A stretch of DNA of 64,000 nt from Pelistega suis (GTDB taxonomy: Bacteria; Pseudomonadota; Gammaproteobacteria; Burkholderiales; Burkholderiaceae_B), in contig NZ_JABGBN010000001.1 in assembly GCF_013133795.1 (NCBI RefSeq), positions 124,001 to 188,000 on the forward strand, written 5' to 3'. Below the pieces are notes generated by a model. It saw only the letters and a list, made by a program, of their open reading frames with translations. It was not told the origin of the DNA and did not search any database. A program made the translations under genes and the position numbers. Within the stretch, counting starts at the first letter, position 1; every line of letters begins with the position of its first letter. Of the stretch, positions 12,472 through 22,258 are shown one piece after another.

Positions 12472-12578
12472 TATAATATCTATTACAAAAGTAAGTAAAT
12501 TTACTGTAATCGGTTTATACTCGCATATTAAGCGAATAATCTTATAAAATAGAGTAGTTTGAGTAAGGGTACTCTATT
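12472..12578 (+). promoter_or_regulatory. Leader of the cytochrome c4 gene with -10 box and hairpin
   Basis: TATAAT at 12472-12477 is a perfect -10 hexamer, though no good -35 is evident. The leader contains a perfect stem, AATAGAGTA (12548-12556) with TACTCTATT (12570-12578), about 35 bases before the start codon. Its role is unknown. Confidence 0.35.
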
Positions 12579-12613
12579 AAAAATAATCAGTTGATCTTGG
12601 ATCGAGGGTCTAA

Positions 12614-13315
12614 ATGAAACAAGTTTTTTCTAAGGTTGTACTAGCAAGTGGTCTAGTAATGGGTCTAGCAGCAGGTGCAGTGCAAGCACAAAATGTAAAA
12701 CCAGACGCAAAGCGTGGTGAGACTTTATACACTCAGGGTGATGCACAGCGTGGTATTCTGGCCTGTGTTGCCTGTCACGGCGAAAAGGGTAATAGCGTAA
12801 TCGCTATGTATCCTCATGTTGCTGGTTTACCAGCAGGCTATGTGGTAAGTCAACTGAAAAAATTCCAAATTCCAGCCGGTCAAACAAAAGCGGCGCGTAT
12901 GAATGCTGACGGCTCACCAACGGCGATGACGGCGATTGTAGGTCAAATGACAGATGCGGATATGAATGACTTGGCGGCTTATATTGCTCAGCAAAAACTA
13001 GAGAAACCTGCTTTCGCTAAAGAAGCAGCTAATCTAGATTTTGTTCACCGTGGTCGTGAGATTTGGCGTGCAGGTATTCCATCACGCAATGTACCAGCCT
13101 GTGCTTCTTGTCACGGTGCTGATGGTAAGGGTATGCCAGAGCAGTTCCCATTCTTATCAGGTCAACATCCTGAGTATATCTTAGCTCAATTACAAGCGTT
13201 CGCTGAGGGTCATCGTACGCATGGTGGTACAGAAAATATGATGGGTACGATTGCTAATCGTATGAGCAACGCTGATATGAAAGCCGTTGCAGACTACGCT
13301 GCTGGCGTTCGCTAA
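12614..13315 (+). CDS. Di-haem cytochrome c4-type protein
   Basis: Periplasmic electron carrier, probably donating electrons to a terminal oxidase. The 233-residue precursor has a signal peptide ending AGAVQAQ and two c-type haem motifs, CVACH near residue 52 and CASCH near residue 166, each at the start of a separate cytochrome c domain. Downstream Met residues in each half (for example MMGTIANRMS) are candidate axial ligands. It precedes the ResB-CcsB haem-attachment genes, as is common in betaproteobacteria. The exact partner oxidase is not in the window. Confidence 0.92.
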   Translation: MKQVFSKVVLASGLVMGLAAGAVQAQNVKPDAKRGETLYTQGDAQRGILACVACHGEKGNSVIAMYPHVAGLPAGYVVSQLKKFQIPAGQTKAARMNADGSPTAMTAIVGQMTDADMNDLAAYIAQQKLEKPAFAKEAANLDFVHRGREIWRAGIPSRNVPACASCHGADGKGMPEQFPFLSGQHPEYILAQLQAFAEGHRTHGGTENMMGTIANRMSNADMKAVADYAAGVR

Positions 13316-13421
13316 GCTTATTGGTAGGATGTAATCCTCCAATTTAGATGCTTATTTTTTGAGAGGGGATGCCTTTTTTGGGTATCCCTTTGTTTTATCG
13401 TAACTTTATCCAGAATTGATT

Positions 13422-15515
13422 GTGACAAAGAGCAAATATAAAAGACAATGGGGGGCAGAGTTAGTAGAGCTATTAGGCTCTATGCGTTTTGCCATTTATC
13501 TCTTGATGATTGTGTGTATTGCAAGTGCAGTGGGTACTTTGCTTGAGCAGAATCGCGAGGAGATTTTTTATATTGATCGCTTTGGTACATATTGGTATCA
13601 GGTATTTAGCAAATTTAGTGTCAGCCAAATTTATAATGCCCCTTGGTTCCTTGTTGTGATGGCATTTTTGGTGGTATCGACGACGCTTTGTTTAATTCGT
13701 AATGTGCCTAAGATTTTGAAAGATATGCGCTCTTTCAAAGAGTATGTGCGTCAGACGAGTTTACGTGCATTTCCTCATAAGATAGAAATGCAAAGTGCTT
13801 ATAATGCCGAGCAGTCGGTGGCAATGTCCAAAGTATGGCTAAAGAAAAATGGTTACGCCTTTAAAGAAAAGCAAGACGGTGAGACGTTATTGCTTGCCGC
13901 TAAAAAAGGGAGTTCTAATCGGTTAGGGTATATCTTCGCTCATTTGGCTATTGTGGTCATTTGTGTCGGTGGTTTATTGGATAGTGAGTTACCGAATCGC
14001 TTGCAGATTTGGTTAGGGAGTAAAAGTCCTATCCCAATGGAGGCGCGTTTTGTTTCTGATGTGCCCGAGATTTCAAAATTTGGGGCTAATAATATTAGTT
14101 TCCGCGGCAATATCGCCATGAGTGAGGGTGAAACTGCCAACTATGCACTTCTTGCTATGGGTGAGAATAGCTATTTACAGCAGTTGCCCTTTAGTGTGAA
14201 GCTGAATAAATTTATTATTGAGTATTACCAAAGCAATGGTATGCCAAAGCGATTTGCTAGTGATGTGACGATTACGGATTTTGAAACGGGTAAGGTTGAG
14301 AATAAAATTATTGAGGTAAATCACCCTTATGAGATTCATGGCGTGACGCTTTATCAGTCTAGTTTTAATGATGGTGGCTCTAAGCTTAAATTGGCTGTTT
14401 TACCTGTTCAAGGGGATAAGTTTAGTGCGACTGAATTAAATACGGATGTGGGTGATACCATGGAAATTAAAGCGCAAATGGCTGGTAATGAGCGCACCTA
14501 TCGGTTGACGGTAAATGACTTTCGTCCGATTAATGTGGAGAATCTTGCTGCGGCAGATGGTTTAGCTAAGCCTAAAGATTTCCAAGCGCAGATTTTAGCG
14601 GTGACAGGTAGTGCAGCCGCTAAGCATAATGAAAACGTACACAATGTAGGCCCTTTAGTGCGATATACATTGACGGATGAACGTAATCAATCGGTGGAAT
14701 ACCAGAATTATATGTTGCCTGTGCAATTGGATGGACGTTTGGTTTATCTGATTGGGATGAAACTCCCCACGGATGAGGGCTTTAGCTATATGCGTATTCC
14801 TGCTGATGAAAAGGGAGGCATGGATGAGTTCTTATCATTACGCGCCGCATTTAATAATCCCGAAATGCGTTTGCGAGCCGCACGCGCTTATGCCGCTAAG
14901 GTTGAGGATCCTCGTATCGACAAAGAAAATATCGTGGTGTTAGCTAATCGCGCTTTAGAGATTTTTGCACGCTCAGGCTTTAAAGGTTTAGATGACTATG
15001 TTGATGGCGTTGGTGTGCCAGAAGCGGAGCGAGTTCCCGAAAATATCCGTGCTCCGATGAAAACTATCTTACGTGATTATTTGATATTTTCTGCAATAGA
15101 TTTACGTAATTTTGCGCGTCAACAATTAGGTCTTCCTGAGTTAAACTACGTGGGTCAAGTGGATGCGGAAAAACAAGCGCAATGGTTTGATAGTGCTATT
15201 CGCGCTTTATCAGATTTAGCTTTTTATCCCGCTCCAGTCGTGATGCAATTGCGTAGTTTTGAGCATATTCAGGCATCCGTATTGCAAGCAACGCGTTCAC
15301 CGGGTAAGTTTGTGGTATATCTAGGTTGTTTATTCCTGATTATCGGTGTATTCCAGATGTTTTATGTGAGAGAGCGTCGTTTATGGTTATGGGTAAAACC
15401 AGAGGCACAGGGCAGTGAGATTAAAGCTGCCATGACTTCATTAAAGCGCACTTTGGATTTCCAACGTGAGTTTGATCAATTTAAACAAGATTTTAGTGAA
15501 TTAGAAAGGAAATAA
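13422..15515 (+). CDS. resB: Cytochrome c biogenesis protein ResB (Ccs1)
   Basis: Membrane component of the System II machinery that attaches haem to apocytochromes c on the outer face of the inner membrane. The product of about 697 residues has three N-terminal hydrophobic segments (starting LLGSMRFAIYLLMIV), a large periplasmic domain and a final hydrophobic segment (VVYLGCLFLIIGVFQMFYV), as in ResB. The start is uncertain: GTG at 13422 or TTG two codons earlier; neither has a strong ribosome binding site. It is followed by ccsB after one base. Confidence 0.93.
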   Translation: MTKSKYKRQWGAELVELLGSMRFAIYLLMIVCIASAVGTLLEQNREEIFYIDRFGTYWYQVFSKFSVSQIYNAPWFLVVMAFLVVSTTLCLIRNVPKILKDMRSFKEYVRQTSLRAFPHKIEMQSAYNAEQSVAMSKVWLKKNGYAFKEKQDGETLLLAAKKGSSNRLGYIFAHLAIVVICVGGLLDSELPNRLQIWLGSKSPIPMEARFVSDVPEISKFGANNISFRGNIAMSEGETANYALLAMGENSYLQQLPFSVKLNKFIIEYYQSNGMPKRFASDVTITDFETGKVENKIIEVNHPYEIHGVTLYQSSFNDGGSKLKLAVLPVQGDKFSATELNTDVGDTMEIKAQMAGNERTYRLTVNDFRPINVENLAAADGLAKPKDFQAQILAVTGSAAAKHNENVHNVGPLVRYTLTDERNQSVEYQNYMLPVQLDGRLVYLIGMKLPTDEGFSYMRIPADEKGGMDEFLSLRAAFNNPEMRLRAARAYAAKVEDPRIDKENIVVLANRALEIFARSGFKGLDDYVDGVGVPEAERVPENIRAPMKTILRDYLIFSAIDLRNFARQQLGLPELNYVGQVDAEKQAQWFDSAIRALSDLAFYPAPVVMQLRSFEHIQASVLQATRSPGKFVVYLGCLFLIIGVFQMFYVRERRLWLWVKPEAQGSEIKAAMTSLKRTLDFQREFDQFKQDFSELERK

Positions 15516-15516
15516 G

Positions 15517-16857
15517 ATGTCTGAGCAAGTATTCAATGGGCAGGCAGTACCCTCCGATAAATGGATAGACAAAATTGATACTCGCCATCCATTGCGTGGG
15601 CGACTGGATTGGACAGATGGGGCTTTTCTGGTTGTGCTATACGCTGCCGTGGTCTATATTCTTCGTACTTGGCCTGATTCTATGGATATTTATGAAAAGT
15701 ATATCCTTGCGAGTACGCCTATTTTCTTAACGTGGCTAGGGTGGTTATGGCGTCCTTTACGTACCTTAATCATTGCGGTTTTACTGATTGCACTACTGTC
15801 GATTTGGTTATATGACGGCAATCTTGCCAATGGCGAACAGAAGTTTCTACTGAAGTATTTGATTTCTTCTCAATCAGCTATTTTGTGGATGAGTGCCTTG
15901 TTCTTTATGGCGACGATTTTCTATTGGGTATCTTATTTTAGCCCTCGTCTTGACCGTATTGGCAGTGCATTGACATGGTCGGGCGTGGTATTGGGCTTTG
16001 TGGGTCTATTAGTGCGTTGGCGTGAAGGACATTTGATTGCAGCAGATATGGGACATATCCCTGTGAGTAATCTTTATGAAGTGTTTGTGCTTTTCTGTTT
16101 ACTGACGGCTGTCTTTTATTTGTACTACGAAAAGCGCTATAACACGCGCGCTGTAGGTGGCTTTGTCTTGCTGATTGTTTCGTCAGCGGTAATTTTCCTG
16201 TTATGGTATACCTTTGAACGAGATGCTGCGACGATTACACCGCTAAATAATGCCTTAAATAGTTGGTGGATGAAATTACATGTCCCAGCTAACTTTGTGG
16301 GGTATGGTACATTTGCGTTAGCTGCGATGGTGGGTTTTGCTTATCTTGTCAAACATCATGGCAATACCACTTCTTGGTTGCCCATGGTACCGCTTCTACT
16401 CATCGGTGGCGCATTAGTTGCTGAGGCCTTTATTTTTGGGGCACGCGGTGAGGCATCGATTTTCTGGGTGGTGTATTTTGGTATTAGTATCATGCTAGTG
16501 GCATTAATTTTGATGATGCGTAAGCGTATCGCTGAGCGTTTGCCATCGTTTGAAGTGCTTGATGACATTATGTACCGTGCCATTGCGATTGGTTTTGCCT
16601 TCTTTACGGTAGCGACAGTATTAGGAGCGCTATGGGCAGCAGACGCTTGGGGTACGTATTGGCAATGGGATCCTAAAGAAACATGGGCGTTAGTCGTATG
16701 GCTCAATTATGCCTCATGGTTGCATTTACGGTTGATGAAAGGTATGCGAGGTGTTGTGGCGGCTTATTGGGCTTTAGCAGGCTTAGTGATTACGACGTTT
16801 GCCTTTATTGGTGTAAATATTTTCTTATCTGGATTGCATTCTTATGGTGAGTTGTAA
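15517..16857 (+). CDS. ccsB: Cytochrome c biogenesis protein CcsB (CcsA/ResC family)
   Basis: Haem-handling membrane partner of ResB in System II cytochrome c maturation. The 446-residue product has many hydrophobic segments and the tryptophan-rich haem-binding WWD-type motif WGTYWQWDPKETWALVVWL near residue 380. His residues flanking it (LHVPANFVGYG, SWLHLRLMKG) fit the known haem ligands. AAAGGA precedes the ATG directly after the resB stop, so the pair is one operon. A terminator follows. Confidence 0.95.
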   Translation: MSEQVFNGQAVPSDKWIDKIDTRHPLRGRLDWTDGAFLVVLYAAVVYILRTWPDSMDIYEKYILASTPIFLTWLGWLWRPLRTLIIAVLLIALLSIWLYDGNLANGEQKFLLKYLISSQSAILWMSALFFMATIFYWVSYFSPRLDRIGSALTWSGVVLGFVGLLVRWREGHLIAADMGHIPVSNLYEVFVLFCLLTAVFYLYYEKRYNTRAVGGFVLLIVSSAVIFLLWYTFERDAATITPLNNALNSWWMKLHVPANFVGYGTFALAAMVGFAYLVKHHGNTTSWLPMVPLLLIGGALVAEAFIFGARGEASIFWVVYFGISIMLVALILMMRKRIAERLPSFEVLDDIMYRAIAIGFAFFTVATVLGALWAADAWGTYWQWDPKETWALVVWLNYASWLHLRLMKGMRGVVAAYWALAGLVITTFAFIGVNIFLSGLHSYGEL

Positions 16858-16920
16858 AAACTATTAAGAAGATGATGACTTCTGGTGTTTATGCATAAAC
16901 TAGCGCTCTAGAAGTGCATT

Positions 16921-16964
16921 AGACCCCCGAGCATGGGATACTTATCCATGACGGGGGTTTTTAG
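16921..16964 (+). terminator. Terminator after ccsB
   Basis: ACCCCCG with an internal CATGG half (16923-16936) pairs with CCATG and CGGGGGT (16946-16958), followed by five T. Confidence 0.85.
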
Positions 16965-17026
16965 TTGCTATGATGACTCGTACAGGTCATAGTGTCGCTA
17001 TCGAGCTTTTAGAAATTTAGGAAAAA

Positions 17027-17359
17027 CTAGATGCGAACGTTTAATGGTTGACCAGTGAGACTAGAGACTAAAATGCTAATTTGCTCGTCTAAATTAGGGC
17101 CTTCTTCTCGTGTATTGACCCATTGTTCACCTTGTAGGCGATAATGGAATGCTCCGCTAGGAGCAGCGAGCCACATTTCCTGTAGAGGAGTCTGTGCATT
17201 GATGACCATATGGCTTTTGGCATTAAAGATTAAGGTTAAGACTTGACCTTCACGGTTAGCATCCACATCAATATCGAGATGTTCAAACCATTCATCAGCC
17301 TGGTCTTGAATATTATCTAAAATCTTATCTGCACGGACAAGAAATTCTGTTTCTGTCAT
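17027..17359 (-). CDS. cyaY: Frataxin-like iron donor protein CyaY
   Basis: Binds iron and modulates iron-sulfur cluster assembly in the cytoplasm. The 110-residue product is acidic at its N-terminus (TETEFLVRADKILDNI) and contains the frataxin core: EGQVLTLIF, then a small hydrophobic sheet with PLQEMWLAAPSGAFHY and a Trp-containing strand (EQWVNTREEG). Length is typical. It is divergent from lptM and lysA, an arrangement common in proteobacteria. Confidence 0.93.
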   Translation of the reverse strand: MTETEFLVRADKILDNIQDQADEWFEHLDIDVDANREGQVLTLIFNAKSHMVINAQTPLQEMWLAAPSGAFHYRLQGEQWVNTREEGPNLDEQISILVSSLTGQPLNVRI

Positions 17360-17398
17360 AATAAAACTCTTTTAAATCCAAAATAGTAGGAACTTGTG

Positions 17399-17644
17399 AT
17401 GCTTGTTAATATTATGCACCGCAAAACACTTATTGTAACGCTCATTTTAGCGAGTGTGGGGCTTTCGGCCTGCGGTTATAAAGCCCCAGTCTACTACCCA
17501 ACTGCAGCTCAGCGTCAAGAGCTCAAAGAGAAAGAGGAGCGTATTAAAGCTCGCAAAGAGGCTCGTAAGGCTCAGCAGAAAGCAGACAAAGCTAAACAAC
17601 AAGAAGACGCTGCTAAAAACACGAAAGCGACAACAACTCCGTAA
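17399..17644 (+). CDS. lptM: LptM-type small lipoprotein (YifL family)
   Basis: Outer-membrane lipoprotein that in E. coli assists assembly of the LptD LPS translocon. The product is about 81 residues: a lipoprotein signal with lipobox LSAC, then the family hallmark CGYKAPVYYP and a charged Lys/Glu/Ala tail. AGG lies eight bases before the ATG at 17399; an in-frame ATG at 17414 is a possible alternative start. It lies directly before lysA, as in many proteobacteria. Confidence 0.85.
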   Translation: MLVNIMHRKTLIVTLILASVGLSACGYKAPVYYPTAAQRQELKEKEERIKARKEARKAQQKADKAKQQEDAAKNTKATTTP

Positions 17645-17685
17645 GGGATTTTCGCTAATTTGATTGATTGTATATTGAATATTGT

Positions 17686-18969
17686 ATGATGACCACTTTA
17701 CCCACACCTGTAGGAAGCCCTTTTTTTTATTACCAAGACAAGCAACTGTTTGTAGAACAATCCTCTGTTAAAGCGTTAGCAGAGCAATTTGGGACGCCTT
17801 TATATATCTACTCTAAGGCGGCTTTAGTGAGTGCTTGGCATGCTTATCAAGAGGTAATTGATACCTATCAAAATGTATTGGTTTGTTATGCTGTCAAAGC
17901 TAACTCTAATTTGGCAATTTTAAATACCTTTGCAAAATTAGGTTCAGGCTTTGATTTAGTTTCAGGCGGCGAATTAATGCGAGCTTTAAAAGCGGGTGCT
18001 GATCCTCAGAAATTATTGTTTTCTGGGGTTGGTAAGCAAGTGTGGGAAATTGAACTTGCCTTAAATGCAGGGATTAAGTGTTTTAATATTGAGTCTATTC
18101 CTGAACTTGATTTGATTTCTCAAGTGGCTACTCGCTTAGGCAAAAAAGCACCAATCTCATTACGTGTGAATCCTGATGTGGACGCGAAGACGCATCCTTA
18201 TATTTCTACTGGGCTAAAAGAAAATAAGTTTGGCATTGATATTAATTTAGCCGCCGATATTTATGCTAAAGCACAATCTTTATCTGGTATTGAGATTACG
18301 GGTGTAGACTGTCATATCGGCTCGCAAATTACAGAAATTTCTCCCTTTGCAGACACTGCCGATCGTTTGGTTCAGTTGCTTAGCACGCTCCGTGCTCGGG
18401 GTATTGAACTACATCATGTGGACATTGGTGGTGGATTGGGTATTCGTTATACCGATGAGGTGGTCGCAAAACCGCTAGATATGGTTAAAATTGTCAAGGA
18501 CAAATTGATTGCAGCAGGGTTTGGTGAGTTAGAATTAGTGATGGAGCCGGGTCGCTCTTTAGTGGGCAATTCAGGTATCTTGGTTACGCAGGTGCAATTG
18601 CTAAAGCCAACAGAAGCACGTAATTTTGCGATTGTGGATGCTGCCATGAATGATTTAATTCGTCCTACCTTATATGACGCTTATCATGGGGTATTGGCGG
18701 TTCAAGTCTCCGATAAAGCTAGTGAAATTTATGATATTGTGGGACCTATTTGTGAGTCGGGTGATTGGTTGGCAAAGCAACGCATATTAGCCTTGCAAAC
18801 AGGGGATTATCTAGCCATTGAGTCAGCGGGTGCTTATGGCTTTGCGATGGCGAATAATTACAATACACGTCCTCGAGCGGCTGAGATTCTAGTTGACGGT
18901 ACTCAAGCACATCTTATTCGTGAGCGTGAGACTGTTGAGCAATTATTTGCATTAGAACGTATTGTTTAA
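17686..18969 (+). CDS. lysA: Diaminopimelate decarboxylase
   Basis: PLP enzyme that converts meso-diaminopimelate to L-lysine, the last step of lysine synthesis. The product has the PLP Lys in VCYAVKANSN, the HIGSQI motif, the GGGLGI phosphate-binding loop, EPGRSLVGNSG, and the C-terminal CESGDWLA and ESAGAYGFAMANNYN segments. Length (about 427) is normal. The ATG pair at 17686/17689 fits the family's N-terminus better than a TTG at 17668; no clear ribosome binding site is seen. The dapF gene of the same pathway lies at the window's right end. Confidence 0.95.
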   Translation: MMTTLPTPVGSPFFYYQDKQLFVEQSSVKALAEQFGTPLYIYSKAALVSAWHAYQEVIDTYQNVLVCYAVKANSNLAILNTFAKLGSGFDLVSGGELMRALKAGADPQKLLFSGVGKQVWEIELALNAGIKCFNIESIPELDLISQVATRLGKKAPISLRVNPDVDAKTHPYISTGLKENKFGIDINLAADIYAKAQSLSGIEITGVDCHIGSQITEISPFADTADRLVQLLSTLRARGIELHHVDIGGGLGIRYTDEVVAKPLDMVKIVKDKLIAAGFGELELVMEPGRSLVGNSGILVTQVQLLKPTEARNFAIVDAAMNDLIRPTLYDAYHGVLAVQVSDKASEIYDIVGPICESGDWLAKQRILALQTGDYLAIESAGAYGFAMANNYNTRPRAAEILVDGTQAHLIRERETVEQLFALERIV

Positions 18970-19000
18970 GTTTATCTTATCTTTTTTGAAGACAGATTAA

Positions 19001-19038
19001 AACAGGCTTCTTATAGGAAAACTATAAGAAGCCTTTGG
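19001..19038. terminator. Terminator between lysA and mrcA
   Basis: AGGCTTCTTATAG (19004-19016) and CTATAAGAAGCCT (19022-19034) form a perfect 13-bp stem with a five-base loop. It lies between converging genes, and the flanking T runs are short on both strands. Confidence 0.75.
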
Positions 19039-19048
19039 CGTTTTGATA

Positions 19049-21556
19049 CTAGAAACGAATTGGAGGACCACCAGTAGGGTTAAATGATTGAATCAAATCA
19101 CCAACCGCATCATTATTGCGTTTAGGGGCAATAGGTCTAACGGCATTTGGATTAAATACGCCATTTTGGATAGTACCATTACTGCTACCGATATCGTTAG
19201 CGAATAATCCTCCACCACTAGTGAGTCCAATTGATGCAATTGCCGTATTCATTGGGAATTCTTTAAAGTAAAAGTTATCCCCAATTTTGCTCAGACCAGC
19301 AGGTATTTTTGGCGCTGGGCTAGCTGGAATACCTTTGAGTGCTTTAGACATAAAGTTAATCCAAATAGGTAAGGCTGCACCACCCCCTGTTTCGCGATCA
19401 CCAAGAGAGGTAGGTTGGTCAAAACCTAACCAAGTCACGGCAACCAGTTGCGGGGTATAGCCGACAAACCATGCATCTACAGAGCGGTTAGTTGTCCCTG
19501 TTTTACCTGCGACATCAGAGCGTCCTAAGGATTTAGAGGCACTTGCTGCTGTACCAGAACGAGCAACCCCACGCATAACATCATTCATTACATAAGCTGT
19601 ACGTGCATCCATCACGCGATTTTTCTCATCACCCGCTTTGAGTGGTGTGGTTTTCATAATAACAACGGCTTGAGTACTATTATTTTGGACATTGACATCT
19701 TCTACATAATCAATGATATAAGGGTTCACTCGGAAGCCACCATTAGCAAAGACAGCATAAGCAGATGCCATTTGTAGAGGGGTCACGCTACCAGTGCCAA
19801 GTGCCATTGTAAGGTAAGCCCCCTTAGGAGGTTGGCGACTCATATCAAAGCCTAAACGTTCTAAGAAAGCAGAGGAATACTCAGACCCTACCGCCTCTAG
19901 AATTCGAATAGATACCATGTTTTTAGATTTATAAAGTCCTTGACGTAAGGTCTGGCTATAGGTGTAGCTATCACCGTAGTTTTTAGGTGTCCATGGCTTG
20001 CCACCTGTGCGACGAGAGGAGAGGACGAAAGGTTGGTCAGAAATCTGTGTTTCTGGTGTAATACCGCGTTCTAAACCTGCCGCATAGATGAAAGGTTTAA
20101 AGGTAGAGCCTGGCTGACGCCATGCTTGAGTAACGCGGTTAAAGTCACCTAGATTAAAGTCAAAACCACCAATCATCGCTTTAATAGCCCCATCTTTGGG
20201 GTCAAGTGCAACCAATGCAGCTTGCACTAAAGGTAGGTTGATAATGCTCCATTCACCGCTACGCAGTTTCTCGATATAGACCACAGAACCTCGTTTAATT
20301 TTACGAGAAGGGCTGACATTATCTGCTAATGAACGTCGTGCATTGTTAAGAGAGCTACCAGTGAGTTCGATAATCTCATCAGGGCTACGCATGACAACGA
20401 CTTTGTTTTTAGTGGCAGATAGCACAAGAACAGAGAGCAAATCATCGCTATCAGGGTGTTTTTCACGAATATTGCTTAATAATTTTTCAATCTTTTCAGA
20501 ATCATTTTCAATATCTGCCGGTAAGTCCAGTTGTGCTGCAGGACCTGTATATGGTTTACGACGCGTGTAATTTAAAAGACCCGTACGTACTGCTTGATAG
20601 GCGGCTTGTTGCTCATTGGAGTGAACAGTTGTGTAAACTTTAAGCCCACGACCGTATAGATTGTCACCGTATTGTGTGTACATTAACTGACGAGCAAGTT
20701 CAGCAACATATTGACCATGACGAGCAATTTTTGTTTCGTTAGCGTCTTTTTGCATGCCACGAACAATAAGTTTTTCGGCTTTTGCTTGGTCAAATTGTTC
20801 TTGTGTAATGTAGTTCAGCGCCAACATACGATTTAATACGTAGTTTTGGCGAACTTGCGTGGCTTCAAGGTTGGTGCGTGGATTGACGCGCGAAGGTGAT
20901 TTGGGAATACTAGCGAGTGCAGCAGCTTCGGCAAGTGTTACTTCCGAAAGTGGTTTGCCAAAGTAGGTACGAGCAGCTGCTGCAAAACCATAGGAGCGAT
21001 GACCCAAATAGATTTGGTTCATATAAAGCTCAAGAATTTGATCTTTAGTCAGATTTTGTTCAATTTTGTACGTCAGTAAAATTTCGTAGAATTTACGGGT
21101 GAAATTCTTATCAGAAGATAGGTAAAAGTTACGTGCTACTTGCATCGTGATGGTACTTGCACCTTGCATTTTAGCGCCAGAGGTAATATTGGCTAGTGCA
21201 GCACGACCTACACCCATCCAATCCACGCCACCATGCTGGTAGAAACTGTCATCCTCTGCAGCGAGAATGGCTTGACGCATAACCATAGGGATTTCTTGTA
21301 GGTTCAGCACATTACGACGTTCATCACCGTATTCGGCTAATAAAACCTTATCGGCTGAGTAGATATAAAGTGGTAAGCGGGGGCGATATTCTGTCATCGC
21401 CTTTAAGTCAGGTAGGGATGTCCATGTTAATTGAACAGCTAAAATGCCGAGCAACACAAAACAAACACCGACGCCTAATAGAAAAACGAACGGCTTAAGA
21501 ATAAAGCGGCTAAAAAAGGAGCCACGATTTTTTGGGGTAGAAGATTCAGTAGTCAT
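19049..21556 (-). CDS. mrcA: Penicillin-binding protein 1A (bifunctional transglycosylase/transpeptidase)
   Basis: Polymerises and cross-links peptidoglycan in the periplasm. The 835-residue product has one N-terminal membrane anchor, a GT51 glycosyltransferase domain (EDDSFYQHGGVDW, GASTITMQVARN), an OB-like middle and a transpeptidase domain. The latter shows the active Ser in PGSTFKPF (SxxK), SKN and the KTG motif in AGKTGTTNRSVDAWFVGYTP. Length and order match class A PBP1a. It is divergent from aroK. Confidence 0.96.
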   Translation of the reverse strand: MTTESSTPKNRGSFFSRFILKPFVFLLGVGVCFVLLGILAVQLTWTSLPDLKAMTEYRPRLPLYIYSADKVLLAEYGDERRNVLNLQEIPMVMRQAILAAEDDSFYQHGGVDWMGVGRAALANITSGAKMQGASTITMQVARNFYLSSDKNFTRKFYEILLTYKIEQNLTKDQILELYMNQIYLGHRSYGFAAAARTYFGKPLSEVTLAEAAALASIPKSPSRVNPRTNLEATQVRQNYVLNRMLALNYITQEQFDQAKAEKLIVRGMQKDANETKIARHGQYVAELARQLMYTQYGDNLYGRGLKVYTTVHSNEQQAAYQAVRTGLLNYTRRKPYTGPAAQLDLPADIENDSEKIEKLLSNIREKHPDSDDLLSVLVLSATKNKVVVMRSPDEIIELTGSSLNNARRSLADNVSPSRKIKRGSVVYIEKLRSGEWSIINLPLVQAALVALDPKDGAIKAMIGGFDFNLGDFNRVTQAWRQPGSTFKPFIYAAGLERGITPETQISDQPFVLSSRRTGGKPWTPKNYGDSYTYSQTLRQGLYKSKNMVSIRILEAVGSEYSSAFLERLGFDMSRQPPKGAYLTMALGTGSVTPLQMASAYAVFANGGFRVNPYIIDYVEDVNVQNNSTQAVVIMKTTPLKAGDEKNRVMDARTAYVMNDVMRGVARSGTAASASKSLGRSDVAGKTGTTNRSVDAWFVGYTPQLVAVTWLGFDQPTSLGDRETGGGAALPIWINFMSKALKGIPASPAPKIPAGLSKIGDNFYFKEFPMNTAIASIGLTSGGGLFANDIGSSNGTIQNGVFNPNAVRPIAPKRNNDAVGDLIQSFNPTGGPPIRF

Positions 21557-21710
21557 GCTCAGATTTTAATCTGTTCAAGGAAAAAAAGGATAAAAAAATA
21601 CTCTTCAGTGAATTTCAACTCGAAAAATTTTTATGCAAGAGATTATTTCTGAAGAAATCACTCATCCAATGGTAATATTTTGTTCAGTATAAAAGATTTT
21701 AGTTGACTTC

Positions 21711-22250
21711 ATGAGTATAGAATTAACAAAAAATAACAATAAACCTGAGCTTATTATTTTAATTGGGATGATGGGTGCAGGGAAAACAACGATTGGACGT
21801 GCTTTGGCAAGAGAATTAAAGATGGATTTCTTGGATTTAGACCATGAGATTGTGCGTCGTTGCGGTGTGGCGATTCCCACTATTTTTGATATAGAGGGTG
21901 AAGATGGGTTTCGTCGTCGTGAGACTTCGGTTCTTGCGGAAGTCGTTGAACAAAAGCATTTAGTCTTGGCAACAGGTGGCGGTGCGGTGATGCGAGAAGA
22001 GAATCGTGCTTTGTTGCAAAAAGGTCGCATTATTTACTTAAAGGCCGACGTTGATGAGTTATTTGCTCGAGTTTCCAAGGATACCAACCGTCCATTGTTA
22101 CAGACAGAAAATCCCAAAGAAAAATTACGTCAACTTTTAGAACTCCGAGCCCCTATTTATTCGCAATTGGCAGACGTAACCGTAGAAACGGGTTCGGGTG
22201 CTATTACGCTAACGGTGAGAAAGTTAAAAGATGCTTTAAAAGCGAGATAG
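21711..22250 (+). CDS. aroK: Shikimate kinase
   Basis: Phosphorylates shikimate with ATP in chorismate synthesis. The 179-residue product has the Walker A motif GMMGAGKTT, the shikimate-binding DLDHEIVRRCG and FRRRET segments, and the LATGGGAV motif. Length is normal. It heads an aroK-aroB-dgt run on the plus strand, with aroB starting nine bases after the stop. No clear ribosome binding site precedes the ATG. Confidence 0.96.
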   Translation: MSIELTKNNNKPELIILIGMMGAGKTTIGRALARELKMDFLDLDHEIVRRCGVAIPTIFDIEGEDGFRRRETSVLAEVVEQKHLVLATGGGAVMREENRALLQKGRIIYLKADVDELFARVSKDTNRPLLQTENPKEKLRQLLELRAPIYSQLADVTVETGSGAITLTVRKLKDALKAR

Positions 22251-22258
22251 GAGAAAGT

